The position numbers and the translations under genes are program-made. Positions 42,034 through 51,635 of a stretch of 64,000 nucleotides of DNA are shown here, in pieces (position 1 is the first letter of the stretch; the number at the start of each line of letters is the position of its first letter). A model generated the notes under the pieces. The model was given only the letters and a program-made list of their open reading frames with translations, ran no database searches and was not told the DNA's origin. The DNA comes from Thalassospira sp. MCCC 1A03138 (GTDB taxonomy: Bacteria; Pseudomonadota; Alphaproteobacteria; Rhodospirillales; Thalassospiraceae), in contig NZ_JFJY01000005.1 in NCBI RefSeq assembly GCF_002115785.1, forward strand, positions 1-64,000, written 5' to 3'.

Positions 42034-42561
42034 CTATTCCTTTTCTTCGGCCAGCTTTTCGTGCAGTCGCTTCAGCACGTTTGCCGGCACAAATTCGGTA
42101 ACATTACCGCCCAGACGGGCGATTTCCTTCACAAAGCGCGAAGACACGAATTGCTGTTTGTCGGACGCCATCAGAAAGACCGTCTCTACCTTTGGGGCAA
42201 GACGGGCATTCATTCCGGCCATCTGGAATTCATATTCAAAGTCAGACACAGCCCTCAGACCACGAATAATGATGCTCGACCCGTTTTCCTGGGCAAACTG
42301 CATCAGAAGTGACCCGAACGGCTTTACGATGGTGCGGGCAGCAACCTCGCCGCCCGCAGCCTTAAGAGCCTCTTCGACCAGAGCACAACGTTCTTCGACC
42401 CCAAACATCGGGCCCTTTCCCGCATTGACCGCAACGCCGACAATAAGCTTGTCGACGATGCGGGTCGCGCGACGAATAATGTCCATATGCCCCTGGGTTA
42501 CCGGGTCAAAAGTGCCCGGATAAATCCCGATACGCGAGGCGTTTGAAGACTGTTCGTTCAT
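42034..42561 (-). CDS. coaD: Phosphopantetheine adenylyltransferase
   Basis: A 175-residue enzyme for the fourth step of coenzyme A synthesis, making dephospho-CoA from ATP and 4'-phosphopantetheine. Landmarks are the nucleotide-binding GTFDPVTQGHMDIIRRA (with the HxGH-type TQGHMD), IIRGLRAVSDFEYEFQMA and the C-terminal FVSSRFVKEIARLGG. Normal length (E. coli 159). GGAAG lies just before the ATG. It starts 12 bp after the gyrA stop, consistent with one operon. Confidence 0.95.
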   Translation of the reverse strand: MNEQSSNASRIGIYPGTFDPVTQGHMDIIRRATRIVDKLIVGVAVNAGKGPMFGVEERCALVEEALKAAGGEVAARTIVKPFGSLLMQFAQENGSSIIIRGLRAVSDFEYEFQMAGMNARLAPKVETVFLMASDKQQFVSSRFVKEIARLGGNVTEFVPANVLKRLHEKLAEEKE

Positions 42562-42573
42562 TGATCTTCCGTT

Positions 42574-45375
42574 TTATTCGTCGGTGTCGTCTGAACCGGT
42601 TTCCACTGCCTCGCTACTATCCTCGGCAACGGTCGGTGCATCTTCGCCGGATGCGATTTCGGTGCCTTCTGCACCTTCTTCGCCTTCAAGCTCTTCTTCA
42701 CCATTGTCACCCAGATTGGACAGACGTTCGACAGCAACAACCTGTTCGTCTTCGGCCGTACGGAACAGGGTAACACCCTGTGTCTTGCGCCCGGCAATGC
42801 GGATATCGTGTGTCGGCATACGAATGACCTTACCACCATTGGTGACCATCATCAGTTCGTCGCCTTCCTCGATCACGAAGGATGCCGCGACATTGCCATT
42901 GCGTTCCGACATCTCGATATTGGCAAAGCCCTGCCCGCCACGACCGGTTACGCGGTATTCATAGGCAGACGTACGTTTGCCATAACCATTTTCGGTAACC
43001 GAAAGGATCAGCTGATCGCCTGCCAACAGTTCGTCGTAACGTTCCTGAGAAAGGATTTCCAACGGCAGACTATCATCAGCCGAGATTTCCTCGCGACGCA
43101 GCTTGCTTGCGATCGACAGATACTCGTCACGTTCTTCCATAGAGGCATGATTGCCAAACAGGACGGACATCGCAATGACCGCATCCTCGTCAGCCAGACG
43201 AATACCGCGTACACCGACCGAGTTACGGCCAGTAAAGACACGAACATCTGCAACACGGAAACGAATGCATTTACCCAGACGGGTCGTCAGCAGAATATCG
43301 TCATCGTCCGAGCAGGTCTGAACCGCAATCAGCTTGTCACCACGATCTTCTTCAAGCTTCATGGCGATCTTGCCGTTTGATTTCACATTCACGAAATCGG
43401 CAAGGCTGTTGCGGCGGACGTTACCGGTCGAAGTCGCAAACATCACGTGCAGGTTCGGCCACTCTTCCTCGTCGGGAAGTGGCAGAACCGTTGTGATATA
43501 TTCGCCTTCTGAGAGCGGCAGCAGGTTCACAAGCGCCTTGCCACGCGATTGCGGCGTGCCCAACGGCAGGCGCCAGACTTTCATTTTGTAGACCATCCCC
43601 TCGGAACTGAAGAACAGAACCGGGGTGTGGGTGTTGGCGACGAACAGTTTGGATACGAAATCCTCTTCGCGCGTTGCCATGCCCGAACGGCCTTTGCCGC
43701 CACGACGCTGTGCGCGATAGGTCGACAGCGGAACACGCTGGATATAGCCGGTGTGCGATACGGTCACGACCATATCTTCACGGGCAATCAGGTCTTCGAT
43801 GTCATGTTCGAATTCGGCTTCAAGGATTTCACTGCGACGTTCATTGGCGAACTCGTTCCGCATTTCCGTCAGCTCATCCTTCAGGATGATCATCTTGCGT
43901 TCGCGTGACCCAAGGATATCAAGGAAATCTTTGATCTTCTCGCCCAATTCGGTCAATTCGGACGCGATTTTATCGCGTTCCAGACCGGTCAGGCGATGCA
44001 GACGCAGTTCAAGGATTGCGCGCGCCTGCGCTTCGGACAGGCGATAATTGCCATCGTCCGAACCAACTTGGTTCGGGTCGGCGATCAGCTCGATCAACGG
44101 CACAATATCGCCCGCCGGCCAGCTACGCTCCATCAGTTGTTCACGTGCAATCTGCGGGTCAGCCGCAGCACGGATCAAGCGGATGACTTCGTCGATATTG
44201 GCCACCGCAATGCCAAGGCCCACCACTAGATGGGCGCGCTCACGTGCCTTTTTCAGCAGGTGAATGGTCCTGCGCGTAATGACTTCTTCGCGGAATTCGA
44301 CAAAGGCCTGAATGATTTCTTTCAGGTTCATCAATTCCGGCTTGCCACGGTTCAGCGCCAGCATATTGACGCCAAACGACGTCTGAAGCGCGGTAAAGCG
44401 GAACAACTGGTTCAGAACGACATCGGCAACTGCATCACGTTTGATTTCGATCACCATGCGAACGCCCGAACGGTCGGACTCGTCACGCAGATCGGAAATA
44501 CCTTCGATCTTCTTGTCACGGACCAGTTCGGCGATCTTTTCCATCAGGGTTGCCTTGTTCACCTGGAAGGGAACTTCGGTAACAATGATGGCTTCACGGT
44601 TGGCACGGATTTCCTCGACATGGGTACGTGCGCGCATGACGACAGAACCGCGACCGGTTTTAAAGGCCGAATGAATGCCCGAACGGCCCAGAATCAATGC
44701 ACCGGTCGGAAAATCCGGACCATGCACGAATTCCATCAGGCCTTCGACGGTAATGGCCGGATTATCGACATAGGCCATACAGCCATCGATAACTTCGCCA
44801 AGGTTATGCGGCGGAATATTGGTGGCCATACCAACAGCAATGCCACCTGCACCATTAACCAGCATGTTCGGAAAACGTGCTGGCAGAACCGATGGCTCCT
44901 TAGTGGTTTCGTCGTAGTTATCGCGGAAATCGATGGTTTCCTTATCGATATCATCGAGCAGATAATGGGCTGACTTGGCCATGCGGGCTTCGGTGTAACG
45001 CATGGCGGCGGCCTTATCGCCGTCCATTGAGCCGAAGTTGCCCTGCCCGTCAATCAGTGGCAGGCGCATGGAGAATCCCTGCGCCATACGAACCATCGCG
45101 TCGTAAATCGCGCTGTCGCCATGCGGGTGGTATTTACCCATCACATCCCCGACCACACGGGCCGATTTACGGAATGGTTTGTTCCATTCAAAGCCGTTTT
45201 CATGCATTGCATAAAGGATGCGTCGATGCACGGGCTTCAAACCGTCGCGGACGTCGGGCAGCGCACGGCTGACGATCACGCTCATCGCGTAATCGAGGTA
45301 GCTGCGGCGCATTTCTTGTTCGATGGATACCGGGATAATATCGCGGCTATCTGGATTGGTCTCTTTGGTGGACAA
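42574..45375 (-). CDS. gyrA: DNA gyrase subunit A
   Basis: A 933-residue type II topoisomerase subunit, which cuts and passes DNA with GyrB. Catalytic Tyr127 is in [13 protein letters not shown]. The quinolone-resistance region reads [17 protein letters not shown] with Ser and the acidic residue in place, so no resistance change is evident. The C-terminal beta-pinwheel includes the GyrA box QRRGGKG. An acidic tail (from about 885; [14 protein letters not shown]) follows. The start is TTG at 45375 (AGAGG upstream); no ATG fits the N-terminus. It heads the gyrA-coaD-cyclophilin operon. Confidence 0.96.
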   Translation of the reverse strand: MSTKETNPDSRDIIPVSIEQEMRRSYLDYAMSVIVSRALPDVRDGLKPVHRRILYAMHENGFEWNKPFRKSARVVGDVMGKYHPHGDSAIYDAMVRMAQGFSMRLPLIDGQGNFGSMDGDKAAAMRYTEARMAKSAHYLLDDIDKETIDFRDNYDETTKEPSVLPARFPNMLVNGAGGIAVGMATNIPPHNLGEVIDGCMAYVDNPAITVEGLMEFVHGPDFPTGALILGRSGIHSAFKTGRGSVVMRARTHVEEIRANREAIIVTEVPFQVNKATLMEKIAELVRDKKIEGISDLRDESDRSGVRMVIEIKRDAVADVVLNQLFRFTALQTSFGVNMLALNRGKPELMNLKEIIQAFVEFREEVITRRTIHLLKKARERAHLVVGLGIAVANIDEVIRLIRAAADPQIAREQLMERSWPAGDIVPLIELIADPNQVGSDDGNYRLSEAQARAILELRLHRLTGLERDKIASELTELGEKIKDFLDILGSRERKMIILKDELTEMRNEFANERRSEILEAEFEHDIEDLIAREDMVVTVSHTGYIQRVPLSTYRAQRRGGKGRSGMATREEDFVSKLFVANTHTPVLFFSSEGMVYKMKVWRLPLGTPQSRGKALVNLLPLSEGEYITTVLPLPDEEEWPNLHVMFATSTGNVRRNSLADFVNVKSNGKIAMKLEEDRGDKLIAVQTCSDDDDILLTTRLGKCIRFRVADVRVFTGRNSVGVRGIRLADEDAVIAMSVLFGNHASMEERDEYLSIASKLRREEISADDSLPLEILSQERYDELLAGDQLILSVTENGYGKRTSAYEYRVTGRGGQGFANIEMSERNGNVAASFVIEEGDELMMVTNGGKVIRMPTHDIRIAGRKTQGVTLFRTAEDEQVVAVERLSNLGDNGEEELEGEEGAEGTEIASGEDAPTVAEDSSEAVETGSDDTDE

Positions 45376-45567
45376 AAGCCGTGACCTCTTAAACGCTTGA
45401 TCAGAAATGCTTCAATCGGCGTGACATATGGACATATGCCTGACCAGTGAGCCGGAAAGTATCAGGTTTGTCCGGCACAAACAATATTGACAAATCTGCC
45501 TGTCCCGGCATTCGGTACAAACGGCGGAAATAATCGTAATTTACGCAAAAATGCCCACCCCGAAGAG

Positions 45568-46530
45568 TTATTTTTTGGTCCCGGGTGCGGTCATGATCGG
45601 TGTTACCGGGTCACATTCCATTTCGGCAACATCACCAGCCCTGACAGGCTTTCGACCGAAACGCAGCTGGGAAACGGCAATCCCGGCCAAAATAACGCCG
45701 AGTGCAATCACGCTGGTCGGCTTGGGAACTTCGTTCAGAACAAGAAAACCGATCATCACGCCGACTGCAGGTACAAGGTAATTGTTAAACACCACAAAGC
45801 TCGCTCCGGCGCGCGCAATCAGATACAGGATCAGGAACATGGCAATGCCAGTCGGGAAAATCCCCAGATACAGGATCGAAAGCGCCCCGTCGACGTCCCA
45901 CCCCATATTCCAGGGCTGATCAACAAACAGCGCAAAGGGTGCGAGCATCACTGCAGCGAAAGTCAGGATCACCGCCGCAGACCCAACACGCGGCTGATCA
46001 CGCAGATTTCGCGCCACCAGTGATGAAATCGCGTAGCACACGGCCGCGATCAAAACTGCCAACTGAAAAACAAGCTGCCCGCCAAGCCCGGTCAGGGTTT
46101 CCGGCCCGACCAGAACAATCACGCCAATGGTGCCAAGCACCACACCAAGCGCCTTTCCCGTCGAAAGTTTTTCATCATTCGTAACGAAATGTGCCAGCGC
46201 CACCGTTGTCAGCGGCACGACAGACATCAGAATTGCCGCTAGCCCGGCATCGATTTCCGTTTCGCCATAGCTGATCAGGAAAAAGGGCGCAGAGTTCCCC
46301 AACAACGCGACAAAGAAGGTCGACCACCACGCGCGCCGTCCCTTGGGAAGGTCACTTTTGCGGATAAAGGCAAAGGCCCAAAGCACGAGCGCGGCAACAC
46401 TCAATCGTCCTGCTGCGACCACCAGCGGCGAATAGGCATGCACACCAATCTTGATGAAGGTGAATGAACTGCCCCACATCAGCGCCAGTAAAAACAGCAA
46501 CGCAAATTCACGAATTCCCGGACGTGTCAT
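45568..46530 (-). CDS. EamA/DMT-family exporter
   Basis: A 320-residue, ten-helix inner-membrane protein with two EamA repeats (about 5-140 and 150-290), of the drug/metabolite transporter superfamily. Typical pieces are FLLALMWGSSFTFIKIG at the start and FNNYLVPAVGVMIGFLVLNEVP near the ninth helix. Substrate (amino acid, purine or drug-like) cannot be told. Single gene with its own upstream region; the ribosome site GGGAAG lies very close to the ATG. Confidence 0.88.
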   Translation of the reverse strand: MTRPGIREFALLFLLALMWGSSFTFIKIGVHAYSPLVVAAGRLSVAALVLWAFAFIRKSDLPKGRRAWWSTFFVALLGNSAPFFLISYGETEIDAGLAAILMSVVPLTTVALAHFVTNDEKLSTGKALGVVLGTIGVIVLVGPETLTGLGGQLVFQLAVLIAAVCYAISSLVARNLRDQPRVGSAAVILTFAAVMLAPFALFVDQPWNMGWDVDGALSILYLGIFPTGIAMFLILYLIARAGASFVVFNNYLVPAVGVMIGFLVLNEVPKPTSVIALGVILAGIAVSQLRFGRKPVRAGDVAEMECDPVTPIMTAPGTKK

Positions 46531-46832
46531 CTTCCCAGCCTATTCTTGCCACAGTTATTGGGCTTTATCGGATTTCGAAAGCCAGATGACAGCGTTAGAG
46601 CCAGAAAACACGAGAATCAAGAAAATAGCTGAAAACCAGCCACCGCAGGATGTGGTCCGTTATCAACAGCGCCCCAGCACAAGAAACACCTTATCAAGCG
46701 TAAAATCGCCCGGCTGGATTTGACGCAGCACAACGCGACTACAGCAAAAAGATGAAAAAAGGCAGTTGACACAACTTATTTGTTGCGAATGATTTTCAAT
46801 CGCTTTATTGTGGGCGTAACAATAGGAATGGG
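46531..46832. other. Divergent region, EamA exporter / Fur-boxed small gene
   Basis: About 300 bp. The right end holds TTGACA (about 46765) and the Fur-like box at 46783-46800. The left part shows no clear element beyond the expected promoter of the exporter gene. Confidence 0.4.
46783..46800. promoter_or_regulatory. Fur-like box before the small gene
   Basis: TTGCGAATGATTTTCAAT. Its complement matches TGATAATCATTATCA at 12 of 15 positions; the first 14 bases are identical to the complement of 34021-34034. It lies 33 bp before the start codon. Confidence 0.55.
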
Positions 46833-47045
46833 ATGCGAGCAATGAAATATGTGGATCAGGAACTGACCATTGAGGAAATGCTGGCCGATCCGATCGTCCA
46901 GACATTAATGCGCTATGATGGTATTTCTGCCAGTGACGTTCGTCACACGATTGATCAGGTTTTGCAAAATCGCCTGCCATCACCCCCTGTTCGCGTCCGA
47001 AGCAGCCGCGCCCCCCACCATAACTGGCGCATGAAAGCGGCGTAA
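46833..47045 (+). CDS. Small protein behind a Fur-like box, unknown function
   Basis: A 70-residue basic protein: an acidic N-terminal half with TIEEMLADPIVQTLMRYDGISASDVRHTIDQVLQ (helical, resembling a small adaptor domain) and a C-terminal basic tail PPVRVRSSRAPHHNWRMKAA. AGGA precedes the ATG at correct spacing. I do not recognise a family. The Fur-like box 33 bp upstream suggests iron-repressed expression, so an iron-response adaptor is possible. It converges closely (11 bp) on the DUF547 gene. Confidence 0.6.
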   Translation: MRAMKYVDQELTIEEMLADPIVQTLMRYDGISASDVRHTIDQVLQNRLPSPPVRVRSSRAPHHNWRMKAA

Positions 47046-47056
47046 ACAACGCGACC

Positions 47057-47914
47057 TCAGGGATGGCTATCGTTCAATGACCAGTCATAATGATAGAAGC
47101 TGATGGACAGGTCATCGCCGTGAACGCTCAGCCATGTTGCAAGCTCCAATCCGGCATAACGCGCCAGATGATCGGAAAATGCCGCATCGCTTTTGCCAAA
47201 ATCGGACCGATACCAGTCAAAAATCGAAGACAGTTCGATCTCTGATCCGTCTTCGACCAATCTCACCGCCCGTTCATCCTGGATGAAAGCAAGAGCCGCC
47301 TTATCAAGCTGCTCTTCGATCCGGGTTCCGTCATAGGCCGTCGCTGCCAACGCCGGACAACCAATTGACGCACAATTAAGAGCATAGTGAATACGCGCAT
47401 CCTGCCAGATCGGACGCAGGATACGATGTTCGATATCGTTCAGGCTCAAAGACCTGCCTTCGACGGTCAAAAGTTTTTTGTCCCAAGGGCCTGACGAAAA
47501 TAATCCAAGCGAAAAAAGCCCCGGTGAAATGTCGATATCCCGAATGCTGTCGACCGGGTAATGATCCATGACCACCGCAACAGTCTGCGCATTGTAAAGA
47601 TTGATCCAGAAAGCCATTTGCTGATCGCGGTTATATCCGTCAATTTTAACCGCCTGCATGACATCAAGGTAATCTGAGAGTTGCGTAAGGCTTGAAGATT
47701 TGGCACCTGCATAATCAAATGCCGTGACGCCAGACGAAACCACCACCAGATGATGATCAAGGATCGTCTGCCAGACAGAATGATCAATGATGGCGTCGTT
47801 CGAATCATCATGCGCCTGCCAATCGGACCATAGATCAGCATCAGGTGCGGCAATTGCAGGTGCCGACACCATCGCCCAAAGCATGATCAAAACAGGCATA
47901 AGCAGATGTTTCAA
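47057..47914 (-). CDS. DUF547-family exported protein
   Basis: A 285-residue protein with a Sec signal peptide (cleavage near AIA-AP, residue 23) and a DUF547 domain (about 70-250): NRDQQMAFWINLYNAQTVAVVMDHYPVDSIRDI, LTVEGRSLSLNDIEHRILRP and HYALNCASIGCPALAATAYDG are typical. The Cys residues in NCASIGCP are characteristic of the family. The function is unknown; related proteins are periplasmic and sometimes linked to glutaredoxin-like genes. Intact length. Confidence 0.82.
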   Translation of the reverse strand: MKHLLMPVLIMLWAMVSAPAIAAPDADLWSDWQAHDDSNDAIIDHSVWQTILDHHLVVVSSGVTAFDYAGAKSSSLTQLSDYLDVMQAVKIDGYNRDQQMAFWINLYNAQTVAVVMDHYPVDSIRDIDISPGLFSLGLFSSGPWDKKLLTVEGRSLSLNDIEHRILRPIWQDARIHYALNCASIGCPALAATAYDGTRIEEQLDKAALAFIQDERAVRLVEDGSEIELSSIFDWYRSDFGKSDAAFSDHLARYAGLELATWLSVHGDDLSISFYHYDWSLNDSHP

Positions 47915-48053
47915 ACGGCTATTTCCCCTACACCATATCGACCGCGTTCCTGCATTCTATGATCGATCAGCAATTCAAGATCACATCAAACTGCCGTGAT
48001 TGCAGTGATGCCAATCATATACACTTAACCATAAGTTGATATACAATACCCCC

Positions 48054-48848
48054 ATGACACAGGCCGGTGCAATTCAGCTTATCCCCGGCAGTGGCGGGCA
48101 ATTGGGGCAAGTCATTGCCACCCGTGCCCTTCCCGATGCCGGACACCAATCGGCGGATTCTGGTCCTGCCGGTAGTGGTTCTGTTGCGCCGCGATTAAGG
48201 TCTGCCGCCGTTTCGATCCGGCAGATCAATGAAGCCACCTCTGCCGCACAGGCACCAGATACAGCGGCAAAGACACCTTCCGCACCGGTCAACAGCGCAG
48301 CGTCAATTGTAACCATCATTCAGCAGCTTGATCCCCGTACCCTGCCCGGTGCAGCAGCACCCGATACCCGAAGTCCTACCACGCAACAGCGCGAAACGCG
48401 CGAGGAAACACCTGAAAGTACACGCCGACCAACACGCAACCTGGCCATTTTGACAGATCGGGAACGCGAAGTTGTTCGGGAATTACAGGCCCGGGACGCC
48501 AATGTCCGGACCGAGGAAGAAAGCCATCAGACCCTTGCTGGCGCGAATGCCGGTATGATCAGTTACAGCTATACCGCCGGTCCCGACGGGCGGCTTTATG
48601 CCACGGGCGGCAAAGTCAGCATCCACCCGCTTCAGGGCCTTGACGGGATTGCAGCGATTGCCAATCAGGCCGCCATATCGCGGGCCGCCTCTATGCCCGG
48701 CACATCATCGGCCGATTTCAATGTTGCAAAGGGTGCGTCACGCAACATCAGTGCGATGATCGCAACACAGGCGATTGCGGCAGCCGAAAGCTATCGCATG
48801 ACATTAGGGCTGAGCGCGGCACCAGCCAATATTGATATCACGGGCTGA
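48054..48848 (+). CDS. SprA-like protein lacking the HExxH motif
   Basis: A 264-residue protein with a low-complexity N-terminus (about 1-130) and a C-terminal half (about 130-250) matching the SprA-related putative metalloprotease family: LTDREREVVRELQARDANVR..., YSYTAGPDGRLYATGGKVSI and a helical ending. In the canonical family the next segment is VRAHEQAH; here it is VRTEEESH (Glu154-Glu155-Glu156-Ser157-His158), so the first zinc His is gone. It is probably inactive as a metalloprotease or has another role. The ATG at 48054 is preferred; an upstream TTG at 48036 is not needed. Confidence 0.75.
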   Translation: MTQAGAIQLIPGSGGQLGQVIATRALPDAGHQSADSGPAGSGSVAPRLRSAAVSIRQINEATSAAQAPDTAAKTPSAPVNSAASIVTIIQQLDPRTLPGAAAPDTRSPTTQQRETREETPESTRRPTRNLAILTDREREVVRELQARDANVRTEEESHQTLAGANAGMISYSYTAGPDGRLYATGGKVSIHPLQGLDGIAAIANQAAISRAASMPGTSSADFNVAKGASRNISAMIATQAIAAAESYRMTLGLSAAPANIDITG

Positions 48849-48870
48849 CCATCACCGTAGAAGCCACAAA

Positions 48871-48899
48871 AAAAGGGGCCTGCATAACAAGCCCCTTTT
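48871..48899. terminator. Bidirectional terminator, SprA-like gene / pyrC
   Basis: AAAAGGGGC/GCCCCTTTT stem with an 11-base loop between the convergent genes. Confidence 0.85.
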
Positions 48900-48918
48900 G
48901 AACATGATCGACGCAAAC

Positions 48919-49974
48919 CTAACCGGCATAGTGCCAGTAAATCGGGAAGCCAGGATCAAACACCGTGACGGGGCCCTCACCGGTTTCAATTCTGGCCGGG
49001 AAAGTTGCCGCCGCATCGCGTTTTTCCAATGTAATCTTGTCGCCATTCAACGGCAGACCATAAAACTGCGGACCATTGACCGAGGCAAAGCCTTCAAGCT
49101 TGTCCAATGCCCCCTCTTCCTCGAACACATGTGCCAGAAGTTGGACAGTATTACTGGCGGTAAAGATACCGGCACAACCACACGCGCTTTCCTTGCGATC
49201 ATCGGTATGCGGTGCAGAGTCCGTGCCCAAGAAGAAGCGGACATCGCCGCTAGCCGCCGCCTTGCGCAGTGCCAGACGATGCTTTTCACGCTTTGCCACC
49301 GGCAGGCAATAGAAATGCGGATGAATGCCGCCAACCAGAATGGCATTGCGGTTGATGATCAGGTGATGGGTCGTGATGGTCGCGCCAAGGTTCCTGTCAT
49401 TGGCTTTTACATATTCGACACCGTCTTCGGTGGTAATATGCTCCATGATCACGCGCAATTCCGGCAAACGCTTACGTAGCGGATCAAGAACGCGGTCGAT
49501 GAACACGGCCTCGCGGTCGAAAATATCAATCTCGGGATCGGTTACTTCGCCGTGCACGCAAAGGGGAATACCAAGACTTGCCATACGTTCCAGTACCGGC
49601 ATCGCCTTGTCGAAATCGCGCACACCGCTTGCCGAATTGGTCGTTGCCCCGGCCGGATACAGCTTCAGTGCGGTAATCACACCGGACTTGTAGCCTTCCT
49701 CGACATCATCGGGATTGGTACCTTCGGTCAGGTAAAGCGTCATCAATGGTGTAAAGTCGTGCCCCTGCGGGATGACCGCGTTAATCCGGTCACGATAGGC
49801 AATAGCATCCGCGGTCTTGACCACCGGCGGCACGAGGTTCGGCATAATGATCGCGCGTGCAAAATGTTCGCTGGTTTCGCCAATAACCCCTGCAAGCATC
49901 GCGCCATCGCGCAGATGCAAATGCCAGTCATCAGGACGGCGAAGGGTAATGCGATTTACTGTATTTGCGGACAT
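48919..49974 (-). CDS. pyrC: Dihydroorotase
   Basis: A 351-residue zinc enzyme of pyrimidine synthesis, closing carbamoyl-aspartate to dihydroorotate. The class II type (E. coli PyrC, 348 residues) is clear: metal-binding [10 protein letters not shown] at the N-terminus, the carboxylated Lys in [23 protein letters not shown], the metal His-His in TTHHL, and GTDSAPH near the C-terminus. The ATG at 49974 follows GAGGAGG. A longer frame to 50022 has no homology. Together with upp, the window holds both a de novo and a salvage pyrimidine gene, but far apart. Confidence 0.95.
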   Translation of the reverse strand: MSANTVNRITLRRPDDWHLHLRDGAMLAGVIGETSEHFARAIIMPNLVPPVVKTADAIAYRDRINAVIPQGHDFTPLMTLYLTEGTNPDDVEEGYKSGVITALKLYPAGATTNSASGVRDFDKAMPVLERMASLGIPLCVHGEVTDPEIDIFDREAVFIDRVLDPLRKRLPELRVIMEHITTEDGVEYVKANDRNLGATITTHHLIINRNAILVGGIHPHFYCLPVAKREKHRLALRKAAASGDVRFFLGTDSAPHTDDRKESACGCAGIFTASNTVQLLAHVFEEEGALDKLEGFASVNGPQFYGLPLNGDKITLEKRDAAATFPARIETGEGPVTVFDPGFPIYWHYAG

Positions 49975-50076
49975 GGGGGCGACCTCCTCGGAACCGGAAC
50001 AAACGAATGGGCGCGAGCGCAAAGGCTAACTAGCAGATCAGTCCCGGTTTTGGAATTGGAAAGCGGCCCGAAAGAC

Positions 50077-50106
50077 AAAAGGCCAGGCATTTCTGCCTGA
50101 CCTTTT
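50077..50106 (-). terminator. Terminator of tRNA-His
   Basis: On the minus strand AAAAGGTCAGGC pairs with GCCTGGCCTTTT (one G-U), followed by GTCTTTC. Confidence 0.75.
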
Positions 50107-50110
50107 CACA

Positions 50111-50188
50111 TGGGGCGAGTGATGGGACTTGAACCCACGGCCCCCAGAGCCACAATCTGGTGCTCTAACCACCTGAGCTACACCCGCC
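50111..50188 (-). tRNA. tRNA-His (GUG)
   Basis: 78 nt including encoded CCA. An 8-bp acceptor stem with the extra G at -1 paired to C73, the hallmark of tRNA-His; anticodon loop TTGTGGC (GTG). Confidence 0.97.
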
Positions 50189-50505
50189 ATCGTGTGGCGC
50201 GGTTTTTATCGCCGGGAGCCCCGGACGTCAAGCGCATATTTTTACTTTTTTGCCCTGTTTTCCCCGGAACTTCGCAAAGTCGCGCAATCCGGGGGACTGC
50301 GGGTTTTACATCGGGTATATCATTCCATCCAATCCGACCGGACAGGCATCCCATCCGTTTGAACATCTTGCGTGATCGCGCAAGTGGCCTAATTAAATCA
50401 ATTCAATATCTTGAACACGCCCGCCATTCCGGGCGAAATTAACACGGCGCGCAGACGCAAAAGGCCATGCGCGCCACAAAAGAGAAAACAATACGGAGTA
50501 TCGGA
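50189..50505. other. Intergenic region, tRNA-His / Gfo-Idh gene
   Basis: About 317 bp. It includes CTTGCG-N6-CGCAAG (about 50368-50385), a symmetric element that could be a regulator site. No RNA gene or open frame is supported. Confidence 0.4.
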
Positions 50506-51507
50506 ATGAGGTGGGGCGTCATTAGCACGGCAAAGATCGGCACGGAAAAAGTCATTCCGGCCATGCAGGAAAGCGACAAGCTTGAAATCCTTGCCATTGC
50601 CGGACGTGACCTGGAAAAAACGCGTGAAACCGCCCAAAGCCTGCGCATTCCGCGCGCCTATGGCTCCTATGAGGAACTGCTGGCCGATCCGTCAATCGAA
50701 GCAATCTACAATCCCCTGCCCAACCACTTGCATGTCGAATGGACGATCAAGGCGCTGGAAGCCGGAAAACACGTGCTGTGCGAAAAACCCATCGGTTTGG
50801 ACACCGAAGACGCCAAACGCCTGATCGCGGCCCGCGATAAAAGCGGCAAACACGTGCTTGAGGCTTTTATGGTTCGTCATCATCCGCAATGGCAGGAAGC
50901 ACGTCGGCTCGTCGAAAGCGGTCAGATCGGCACGATCACCACGGTGCAAAGCATCTTTACCTATTTCAATGCCGACCCAAACAATGTGCGTAACAAAAAG
51001 GATATCGGCGGCGGCGGTTTACTTGACATTGGCTGTTACTGCATTGTCGGCCCACGCTATATCACTGGCAAGGAACCGGTGCGTGTGGTTTCCCTGATGG
51101 ACAAGGATCCGAAATTCGGTACTGACCGGCTTGTTTCGGGCATGCTCGATTTCGGAAGCGGCGTTCAGGCAAGTTTTGTTTGCGGCACACAGTCGGCTGC
51201 CGTGCAGCGCGTTCATATCCTTGGGACCGAAGGCCGCATTGAAATCATCATGCCGTTCAACCCGGTGCCGGAAAATCCGGCAGTGATCAGGGTCGGTACG
51301 CAAAAGCAGCCAGGTTTTGACGAAGCGCGCGAAATCAAATTCCCGATTGGCAGCCACTACACTCTGCAAGGCGAGAACGCGACGGCGATCTTTAACGGCA
51401 AAAGCCCGGTCGACTACCCGATTGAAGACGGGATTGCCAATATGCAGATTCTGGATGCGCTGGCCCGCTCGGCCCGTACCGGAAGCTGGGAAATGGTCAA
51501 TTCCTGA
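50506..51507 (+). CDS. Gfo/Idh/MocA-family oxidoreductase
   Basis: A 333-residue NAD(P)-dependent dehydrogenase: N-terminal Rossmann domain (MRWGVISTAKIGTEKVIPAM as the dinucleotide loop) with the catalytic-lysine motif in VLCEKPIGL, and a C-terminal alpha/beta domain (from about 125) including GGGGLLDIGCY. Such enzymes act on sugars, inositols or related alcohols. GGAG precedes the ATG at 50506; an upstream ATG at 50467 adds 13 residues without fit. Single gene followed by a strong terminator; substrate unknown. Confidence 0.88.
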   Translation: MRWGVISTAKIGTEKVIPAMQESDKLEILAIAGRDLEKTRETAQSLRIPRAYGSYEELLADPSIEAIYNPLPNHLHVEWTIKALEAGKHVLCEKPIGLDTEDAKRLIAARDKSGKHVLEAFMVRHHPQWQEARRLVESGQIGTITTVQSIFTYFNADPNNVRNKKDIGGGGLLDIGCYCIVGPRYITGKEPVRVVSLMDKDPKFGTDRLVSGMLDFGSGVQASFVCGTQSAAVQRVHILGTEGRIEIIMPFNPVPENPAVIRVGTQKQPGFDEAREIKFPIGSHYTLQGENATAIFNGKSPVDYPIEDGIANMQILDALARSARTGSWEMVNS

Positions 51508-51543
51508 TCTCCTCTCGCGAAACGTGATGGATACAACAAATTC

Positions 51544-51573
51544 AAAGGTCGCTGCCAACCGGCAGCGACCTTT
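51544..51573. terminator. Bidirectional terminator, Gfo-Idh / LysR
   Basis: AAAGGTCGCTGCC/GGCAGCGACCTTT, a 13-bp perfect stem with a 4-base loop. Confidence 0.9.
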
Positions 51574-51635
51574 GTCTCAGGAATGCCCATTGGCACCTGG
51601 ACGAGAGACGCTCCTTTACACTCTGTCTGAGAGTT

